Source: SCUN01 sp964355365
Lineage (GTDB): Bacteria; Acidobacteriota; Vicinamibacteria; Vicinamibacterales; SCN-69-37
Length of the DNA: 7,662 nucleotides
Reading direction: 5' to 3'
NCBI GenBank assembly: GCA_964355365.1
Contig: CAYHEX010000218.1
Span: 1-7,662 of the forward strand
Part shown: positions 1 through 4,297 of the stretch, piece after piece
Layout of the letters: each line of letters opens with the position of its first letter
Position numbering within the stretch: the first letter of the stretch is position 1
Program-made: the position numbers and the translations under genes
Notes under the pieces: generated by a model
Seen by the model: only the letters and a program-made list of their open reading frames with translations
Told to the model about the DNA's origin: nothing
Database searches by the model: none

Positions 1-1
1 C

Positions 2-442
2 AACGCCGAGGTCATGGGCGGCCCGGCGCCTGGCGGGATGGGCGGCACCTACGCCGGCAATCCGCTCGCGTGCGCGGCGGCCCTGGCGGTATTCGAGGTC
101 ATGCGCGAGGAGAACCTCGTGGAGCGCGCGGCCACATTGGGCACCCAACTCCGAACGGCCCTGCTCGACCTGCAGAAGACCCACCCCGCCATCGGCGACG
201 TGCGCGGACTCGGCTGCATGCTGGCGATTGAGTTGGTGAAGGACCGTGAGACACAGGAGCCGGACGCCGATCTGACCGCACGCGTCGTCGACACCGCGCG
301 CGATCAGGGCCTGCTGCTGCTCAAGTGCGGCGCCGGCAAGAACGTGCTGCGGTTTCTGCCGCCGCTCGTGACCACCGAAGGAGAGATGGCGCAGGCGATT
401 GACATCTTGCGCGACGTATTGTCTCAACACCATCAACCGTGA
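2..442 (+). CDS. gabT: Class III aminotransferase, GabT-like (C-terminal part, 5' truncated by window edge)
   Basis: The last 146 residues of a PLP-dependent class III aminotransferase, open to the left edge and ending in TGA at 440-442. The visible part starts with NAEVMGGPAPGG and continues GGTYAGNPLACAAALAV, the hallmark segment in which a Thr from one subunit contacts the PLP phosphate of the other. Further on, GDVRGLGCMLAIELVKD and NVLRFLPPLVTTEGE match the small C-terminal domain; the Arg in LRFLPP is in the region that contacts substrate carboxylates. The PLP lysine lies outside the window. In this family the usual reaction is 4-aminobutyrate plus 2-oxoglutarate to succinate semialdehyde plus glutamate, in the cytoplasm. 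Substrate choice within class III cannot be settled from the C-terminus, so an ornithine or other omega-aminotransferase is possible. It converges on the toxin-antitoxin pair with a 15-nt gap and no visible terminator. Confidence 0.85.
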   Translation, partial: NAEVMGGPAPGGMGGTYAGNPLACAAALAVFEVMREENLVERAATLGTQLRTALLDLQKTHPAIGDVRGLGCMLAIELVKDRETQEPDADLTARVVDTARDQGLLLLKCGAGKNVLRFLPPLVTTEGEMAQAIDILRDVLSQHHQP

Positions 443-457
443 AGGACACGAAGAACC

Positions 458-760
458 CTACGCCGTCCGCGGCATGACCTCGCGTTCGATCTTCGCGGCG
501 TTCGCGGTCTCGGCGGTGCGCAGATCGTAGATCGCCTGCAGGTTCAGCCACGAGTGCGCGTCGCCGCCGAAGAACCGGGCCAGGCGCATGGCCGTATCGG
601 CCGAGATTCCGCGGCGCTCCCGGACGACTTCGTTGATACGGGGCACGGGAATATGCAGGGCACGCGCCAACGCGTTCGACGACAGCCCCGTCGGCTTCAT
701 GAACTCCTCGCGGAGCACTTCGCCCGGATGCACCGGACGCATTCCGTTCTTGATCGCCAT
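458..760 (-). CDS. higA: HigA-family antitoxin (XRE-type helix-turn-helix)
   Basis: A 100-residue protein with the family signature HPGEVLREEFM at residues 11-21, followed by a helix-turn-helix at about residues 27-62 (LSSNALARALHIPVPRINEV, then RRGISADTAMRLARFFG). This matches the VapI/HigA antitoxin family, whose members neutralise HigB and bind their own operator. I chose the ATG at 760 because homologues begin just before the PGEVL motif and because AGGAG at 768-772 lies 7 nt upstream. An in-frame extension to 856 would only read back through the end of higB. The gene follows higB by 10 nt in the same direction, the toxin-first order typical of higBA. The predicted role is to hold the toxin inactive and, with it, repress the operon. 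Confidence 0.93.
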   Translation of the reverse strand: MAIKNGMRPVHPGEVLREEFMKPTGLSSNALARALHIPVPRINEVVRERRGISADTAMRLARFFGGDAHSWLNLQAIYDLRTAETANAAKIEREVMPRTA

Positions 761-767
761 GGCCGTT

Positions 768-772
768 CTCCT
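768..772 (-). promoter_or_regulatory. Ribosome binding site of higA overlapping the higB stop codon
   Basis: On the minus strand AGGAG lies 7 nt before the higA ATG. Its first two bases are also the last two bases of the higB TAG stop (771-773). This layout favours translational coupling, with the antitoxin translated by ribosomes ending the toxin, and it fixes the higA start at 760. Confidence 0.8.
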
Positions 773-1055
773 AGTGATAGTCCACGATCTCAACGTCCGC
801 CGGCCCACGGGCGGTCCAGCGAAAGCAGATCCGCCACTGATCGTTGATGCGCACACTGTGCTGCCCGCGCCGATCGCCCTTCAATGGCTCCAGTCGGTTG
901 CCGGGCGGCGATTTCAGGAACTCCAACGTGTTCGCCGCATGCCGCATCGTCAGTTTCCGCGTCGCAACAGTCGCGATCGCGTTGAACCGCCTCGAGGCCC
1001 CGGTCTCGAACAGCGCTCGAGTCTCTGCACAAGCGAAGCTCTGGATCACAGCCAT
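771..1055 (-). CDS. higB: HigB-family toxin (RelE/ParE fold mRNA interferase)
   Basis: A 94-residue protein recognisable as a HigB / plasmid-maintenance-killer toxin. It opens with MAVIQSFACAETRALFETG, has LEFLKSPPGNRLEPLKGDR at residues 44-62, the family block SVRINDQWRICFRW at 67-80, and ends ADVEIVDYH. HigB toxins adopt the RelE fold and cleave ribosome-bound mRNA; the C-terminal D-Y-H and basic residues are where catalytic residues fall in this family. The length is typical. The ATG at 1055 is 1 nt from a perfect palindrome that occupies the space where a Shine-Dalgarno would be, so the transcript leader is probably very short and initiation weak. higA follows after 10 nt. The reading frame is intact, so the toxin is probably functional. 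Confidence 0.92.
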   Translation of the reverse strand: MAVIQSFACAETRALFETGASRRFNAIATVATRKLTMRHAANTLEFLKSPPGNRLEPLKGDRRGQHSVRINDQWRICFRWTARGPADVEIVDYH

Positions 1056-1056
1056 A

Positions 1057-1081
1057 ACGTATAACGTGTCACGTTATACGT
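1057..1081. promoter_or_regulatory. Perfect palindrome, probable HigA operator and higBA promoter
   Basis: Left arm ACGTATAACGTG (1057-1068), one central T, and right arm CACGTTATACGT (1070-1081) form a perfect 12-1-12 inverted repeat ending 1 nt before the higB start codon. HigA-type antitoxins dimerise and bind palindromes of this sort to autorepress. On the minus strand a TTGACG (1079-1084) partly overlaps the palindrome, and TATACG (1058-1063) or TATAAC (1073-1078) inside it could serve as -10. The TTGACG to TATACG spacing is 15 nt, shorter than optimal, so the exact promoter is uncertain. The palindrome itself is read directly from the sequence; the operator role is inferred. Confidence 0.82.
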
Positions 1082-1092
1082 CAAGGCCGAGC

Positions 1093-2208
1093 CTACCCCA
1101 CCACGAACGACGTCGCGTCAGGCTCCACGAAGCGAAGGAGCGCCTCGCCTTCTTCGTCGATCGCCGACTTCGCCGCTTTCGGGATCACGGCAAACGGCGT
1201 GAGCCTCAAGGTCGCCGTCGCCCTCTTCCGCTCGATCTTCCACGTGCCGGCCACACGGCCATCAATCAGGAACGTCGCAGGAACAATGAGGTTCTTCGTC
1301 ACGAGCGCCTTGCGATGCGCCTCGTCAATAAGGCGCGAGCGGTCCGCGTGCGCAAGAATCAAGCTGTCGTACTCGGGCAGGAAGCGGATCGGCGCGTCGA
1401 CGTCCGCGCCCGGTCGCGGGGCGCTCGGCAAGTCGAACACGTCCTTGCCGCGCGGGTCCGTCAACGTCAGCAGCTTTTCGCGGATCGGCGCGATCACCTC
1501 GGCGACGCCGCGAATGCCCAGCCACCCCTGCATGTCCGCGGTGGTCGCCGGTCCGAAGGCCGCCAGGTAGCGAAGCACGAGCGAGCCGGCTCCGGCTCCA
1601 GGGCCGACCTTCGTCTTGAGCCAATGCTCTGCCAGAGCAAAATCAGAATCCGCCGGAAAGCCCCACGCCTCGCCGTCGAGCGGCACCTGCACCAGCGGCA
1701 GTTGCATCCGGACGGCGTAACCCATCAAACGTTCATGGGCGTCTGGGAATCGGGACTTGAGCGCGGCGCGGACATCCTCAAACGGACGCGCCTTGCGGCC
1801 GAACGCGCTGCGGCCGGCGGTGATCAGTGTCTCAACGGAGGGGAGGGGCCCTTTGCCGACCACCGACATCATGCCGGCGGTCAAGGCCGGCTGGAGCGCC
1901 GAGCGATACGCGAGGAAGTCCTTCGCGCTCATGATGTGCAGCGTGCCGCGCATCATCGTGCCGCGCACAAGGGTCCGAGCGTGCAGGGCCTTCAATAGCT
2001 GATCGCGGTCGAACTTCTGCAGCCGTGACCACAGCGCCACATGCGGCGGGCGCGGCACCTGCGCCTGCAGCGCCAGCAGCTGCTCAACCGCCTTGACGAC
2101 GCCGGCCTTCTCGCGGCGCAGCAACATTTGCCGCGCCAGCGTGGCCCGATTGAGTTCTCGATCAGAAATGGCAGTCAGGGGAACTTCTCCAGTGCGGTGC
2201 TGCCTCAC
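1093..2208 (-). CDS. Winged-helix HTH_42 protein, AlkZ-like DNA glycosylase family
   Basis: A 371-residue cytoplasmic protein of the HTH_42 (YcaQ/AlkZ) family. Its marks are ISDRELNRATLARQMLL near the N-terminus, LLALQAQVPRPPHVALWSRL at 44-63, LVRGTMMRGTLHIMSA at 80-95, a winged-helix segment about 212-232, FLPEYDSLILAHADRSRLI at 276-294, and GRVAGTWKIER near 317-327. AlkZ and YcaQ remove alkylated bases and unhook interstrand crosslinks in DNA. The catalytic loop in that family is QxQ (AlkZ-like) or QxD (YcaQ-like); here residues 48-50 are Q-A-Q, the AlkZ-like form. I take GTG at 2208 as start because no ATG lies before residue 28. A CTG at 2178 preceded by GGAG with good spacing is an alternative. 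It lies upstream of higBA in the same direction, 37 nt away. The family is secure; glycosylase activity is inferred. Confidence 0.85.
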   Translation of the reverse strand: MRQHRTGEVPLTAISDRELNRATLARQMLLRREKAGVVKAVEQLLALQAQVPRPPHVALWSRLQKFDRDQLLKALHARTLVRGTMMRGTLHIMSAKDFLAYRSALQPALTAGMMSVVGKGPLPSVETLITAGRSAFGRKARPFEDVRAALKSRFPDAHERLMGYAVRMQLPLVQVPLDGEAWGFPADSDFALAEHWLKTKVGPGAGAGSLVLRYLAAFGPATTADMQGWLGIRGVAEVIAPIREKLLTLTDPRGKDVFDLPSAPRPGADVDAPIRFLPEYDSLILAHADRSRLIDEAHRKALVTKNLIVPATFLIDGRVAGTWKIERKRATATLRLTPFAVIPKAAKSAIDEEGEALLRFVEPDATSFVVG

Positions 2209-2221
2209 TTTACTGGAGTTC

Positions 2222-2246
2222 GGGCCGCGCCGTGACGGCGCGGCCC
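2222..2246. terminator. Strong GC hairpin between the secreted-protein gene and the HTH_42 gene
   Basis: GGGCCGCGCCG (2222-2232), loop TGA, then CGGCGCGGCCC (2236-2246): a perfect 11-bp stem with a 3-nt loop. It starts 21 nt after the stop of the small secreted protein gene on the minus strand and ends 13 nt before the GTG of the HTH_42 gene. No U-tract follows on the minus strand, so it is not a textbook intrinsic terminator. It could still end or pause transcription, protect a 3' end, or shape the leader of the downstream gene. Confidence 0.6.
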
Positions 2247-2267
2247 CTCAGCACGAGTCTCTACGGC

Positions 2268-2621
2268 CTAGCCGCAGTAGTCGGACTTGCGGCTGATCTT
2301 CGTCGCCTTCAGCACCGCGTCCTTGCCCGTGCCAACCACAGTGCCGACGATCTCGACTTCCATGGTCTGGAAATGCACGAGGTCCAGTTTGGCCGGCGCC
2401 TCAACCTTGTACGACACGTTGTCGTCGTGCTTCTGGCCCTTGATACCCACATAGATCAGGCTGAAGGCGTCCGCCTTGGAGCCCGGAACGAGGCAGCCAA
2501 AATACGTGGTTTCTTTGACCGTATCGGCGGGCTTGGCCGCCGGAGCGGGCTTCTGCTGGGCAGAAATCGACGCCGCGGTGAGGAGAATTACGCTGAGCAG
2601 GGCAACGATAATGCGCTTCAT
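2268..2621 (-). CDS. Small secreted or periplasmic protein of unknown function
   Basis: A 117-residue protein with a clear Sec signal peptide: MKR, a hydrophobic core IIVALLSVILLTAASIS, and probable cleavage around residues 20-22. A short Ala/Pro/Lys linker follows, then a compact domain beginning TTYFGCLVPGSKADAFSLIY, with KLDLVHFQTMEVEIVGTVVG and a C-terminal KISRKSDYCG. The mature part has two cysteines (43 and 116) that could form a disulfide linking the ends of a small beta-rich domain. The pattern of alternating hydrophobics and 'VEIVGTVVG' resembles OB-like small exported proteins common in environmental bacteria, but I cannot name a family or function. The start at 2621 is supported by GGAGG 8 nt upstream. 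It lies 112 nt after lpdA in the same direction, separated by two inverted repeats, so co-transcription is uncertain. Confidence 0.82.
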   Translation of the reverse strand: MKRIIVALLSVILLTAASISAQQKPAPAAKPADTVKETTYFGCLVPGSKADAFSLIYVGIKGQKHDDNVSYKVEAPAKLDLVHFQTMEVEIVGTVVGTGKDAVLKATKISRKSDYCG

Positions 2622-2629
2622 CTGTGGAA

Positions 2630-2634
2630 CCTCC
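2630..2634 (-). promoter_or_regulatory. Ribosome binding site of the small secreted protein
   Basis: GGAGG on the minus strand, 8 nt before the ATG at 2621. It decides the start in favour of the signal-peptide methionine over an in-frame upstream start at 2774 that would overlap lpdA. Confidence 0.8.
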
Positions 2635-2639
2635 AGAGG

Positions 2640-2683
2640 ATTACTGGTTTGAAACACGCCAACAGGCGTCTCTACCCAGTAAT
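2640..2683. repeat. Nested inverted repeat in the leader of the small secreted protein gene
   Basis: Outer arms ATTACTGG (2640-2647) and CCAGTAAT (2676-2683) are perfect complements. Inside them ACGCC (2656-2660) and GGCGT (2665-2669) form a second stem with a 4-nt loop. On the minus-strand transcript the structure ends 5 nt before the GGAGG ribosome site, so it could be a leader structure or a regulator-binding site. It has no U-tract on either side strong enough to call a terminator. Confidence 0.5.
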
Positions 2684-2709
2684 GCAAGCGAGGGACCACA
2701 TTCGGGTTC

Positions 2710-2733
2710 GCCGGCCTTGGCGAGCAGGCCGGC
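2710..2733. terminator. Hairpin directly after the lpdA stop codon
   Basis: GCCGGCCT (2710-2717) and AGGCCGGC (2726-2733) form an 8-bp GC stem with an 8-nt loop, abutting the lpdA TAG (2734-2736). No U-run follows. A 3'-end stabilising or Rho-type pause structure, or a dispersed REP-like palindrome, are all possible; only the inverted repeat itself is certain. Confidence 0.5.
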
Positions 2734-4158
2734 CTACTTCTTCTTGGGGCGGTAGACGTGCACGCTCTGGCCAAAGAACACCTCGGCGGCTTCCATCATC
2801 GTTTCCGACAGGGTCGGATGCGGATGGATGCTCATCTTCAGGTCGCTCGCCAGGGCGGCCATCTCCACGGCGACCACGCCCTCAGCGATCAGCTCGCCGG
2901 CGCCTGACCCCACGATGCCTACACCGAGTATCCGCTCCGTGAGCGGATCGATCACCAGCTTGGTGATCCCGTCAGGCCGGTCGATGGCCACTGCGCGGCC
3001 GAGCGCGGCCCAGGGGAATTTCGCGACCTCGACCTTCCGGTTCTGCTTCTTCGCTTCCGTCTCGGTCAGGCCGCACCAGGCGACCTCCGGGTCGGTGAAG
3101 ACGACAGCCGGGATCGCCTGCGGCTCGAATACCACGTCGTGTCCCGCAATCGACTCGACCGCCACGCGCGCTTCCGCTGACGCCTTGTGGGCCAGCATCG
3201 GCTCGCCGACCACGTCGCCGATGGCGTAGATGTTGGGCTCATCCGTGCGCCGCGTCGGATCAACGTGGATGAACCCCTTGTCGGTGATTTTGACCCGGGT
3301 CGTGTCCAGGCCGGGCACAGCGGAGTTCGGGCGCCGGCCGATGGACACGAGCACGCGTTCGAACACCTGCGTCTTCTCCTCGTCCTTCAGATCCGAGCCT
3401 TCGATGGCGACTTCGAGGCCCCCCGCCACTTCCTTCACGCCGGTGACCTTGGCGTTCAGCATGATCTTGTGGAGCGTGGTCTCGAGCCGGCGATGCAGGA
3501 ACGTGACGAGGTCGCGGTCCGCGCCCGGCAGGAGGCCCGTCGTCATTTCGACCACCGACACCTGGGTGCCCAGCGCCGCGTAGACCGAACCAAGTTCGAG
3601 CCCGATGTAGCCGCCGCCGACCACGAGCAGCGTCTTGGGAATGTCCTTCAACTCGAGCGCGGTCGTCGAGTCCATGAGGCGATCGCTCGTGATCGACAGG
3701 CTTGGCACGGTCGTCGGGCGCGACCCGGTCGCAATGATCGCGTGCTGGAAGCTCAGCGTCTCCTGGCCCCCTTTGACGAGGTCGATCGACAGCGTGCGGT
3801 TGTCGACAAACGTCGCCCTGCCCTGGATGTAGTTGATCTTGCGCGACTTCTGCAACTGCCCGAGGCCACCGGTCATCTTGGCGACGACGCCGTCTTTGTA
3901 GGCGCGGAGTTTGTCGAGATCGACGGTCGGCTCACCGAACGTGACGCCCCACGCGGGCGCGTGCTTCGCTTCAGACATCACTTTGGCCACGTGCAGCAAC
4001 GCCTTCGACGGAATGCACCCGCGATAGAGGCAGACGCCGCCGGGATTCGCTTCCGGATCGACGAGCGTGACCTGCATGCCCAGATCCGCCGCGAAGAACG
4101 CTGCCGCGTAGCCGCCCGGGCCCGCTCCGATTACCACCAACTGAGTCGATGTCGCCAT
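2734..4158 (-). CDS. lpdA: Dihydrolipoyl dehydrogenase (E3 of the pyruvate dehydrogenase complex)
   Basis: A 474-residue flavoprotein that reoxidises E2-bound dihydrolipoamide with NAD+. The FAD Rossmann motif GAGPGG is at residues 11-16. The redox disulfide is Cys43/Cys48 in GGVCLYRGCIPSKALL. The NAD-binding GGGYIG is at 181-186, the second FAD motif YAIGDV at 311-316, and the dimer-interface catalytic pair is His447 and Glu452 in HPHPTLSE. The length is typical of Lpd and all catalytic residues are present. The loop CLYRGC differs from the commoner CLNVGC but is known among E3 enzymes. The ATG at 4158 is supported by homology (MATSTQLVVIGAG), although no Shine-Dalgarno is visible; the region before it is a heptamer repeat array. 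It follows aceF by 139 nt in the same direction, so it is the E3 of this complex and may also serve other 2-oxoacid dehydrogenases. Confidence 0.97.
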   Translation of the reverse strand: MATSTQLVVIGAGPGGYAAAFFAADLGMQVTLVDPEANPGGVCLYRGCIPSKALLHVAKVMSEAKHAPAWGVTFGEPTVDLDKLRAYKDGVVAKMTGGLGQLQKSRKINYIQGRATFVDNRTLSIDLVKGGQETLSFQHAIIATGSRPTTVPSLSITSDRLMDSTTALELKDIPKTLLVVGGGYIGLELGSVYAALGTQVSVVEMTTGLLPGADRDLVTFLHRRLETTLHKIMLNAKVTGVKEVAGGLEVAIEGSDLKDEEKTQVFERVLVSIGRRPNSAVPGLDTTRVKITDKGFIHVDPTRRTDEPNIYAIGDVVGEPMLAHKASAEARVAVESIAGHDVVFEPQAIPAVVFTDPEVAWCGLTETEAKKQNRKVEVAKFPWAALGRAVAIDRPDGITKLVIDPLTERILGVGIVGSGAGELIAEGVVAVEMAALASDLKMSIHPHPTLSETMMEAAEVFFGQSVHVYRPKKK

Positions 4159-4167
4159 TGTTGTCTG

Positions 4168-4283
4168 CCGATTCCCGATTCCCGATTCCCGATTCCCGAT
4201 CAGAGATTCCCGATTCCCCGATTACGCGATCCCGATTCGCGATTCCCCGATCACCCGATCTGAGATTACCGATTCGCGATTGC
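4168..4283. repeat. CGATTCC heptamer tandem array in the aceF-lpdA spacer
   Basis: Four perfect copies of CGATTCC start at 4169, 4176, 4183 and 4190, with a partial copy to 4200. Degenerate copies (GATTCCC, GATTCCCC, GATTCGC, GATTACC) continue to about 4283, filling most of the 139-nt spacer (4159-4297). The spacer holds no gene, no clear promoter and no usual Shine-Dalgarno for lpdA. Spacer lengths between copies are too short and too uniform for CRISPR. Confidence 0.9.
4174..4197 (-). promoter_or_regulatory. Potential G-quadruplex in the lpdA leader
   Basis: Read on the minus (coding) strand, this segment has four GGG tracts (4195-4197, 4188-4190, 4181-4183, 4174-4176) separated by three identical 4-nt AATC loops, which fits the G3-N1-7 quadruplex rule. 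It ends 15 nt upstream of the lpdA ATG and would be in the mRNA if the operon is co-transcribed. Five further G-tracts lie upstream to 4255. Folding and any effect on E3 translation are inference. Confidence 0.55.
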
Positions 4284-4297
4284 CATATTGCCGATGA

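Noticed and set aside
761..856. In-frame upstream extension of higA into higB
   Set aside because: It overlaps the conserved C-terminus of HigB; the ATG at 760 has a proper ribosome site and matches family starts.
844..1998. Plus-strand open frame (384 codons) across higB and the AlkZ-like gene
   Set aside because: It runs antisense through two recognisable genes and their operator, and its product is Arg-rich low-complexity sequence.
2622..2774. In-frame upstream start of the small secreted protein overlapping lpdA
   Set aside because: It would mask a good signal peptide, overlap the lpdA end and ignore the GGAGG site before 2621.
3187..4263. Plus-strand open frame (358 codons) opposite lpdA
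   Set aside because: It is antisense to a complete lpdA with all catalytic motifs; its composition is Arg/His/Asp-rich and its tail is translated heptamer repeat.
4168..4283. CRISPR array
   Set aside because: The units are 7 nt and directly contiguous, with no unique spacers and no cas genes nearby.
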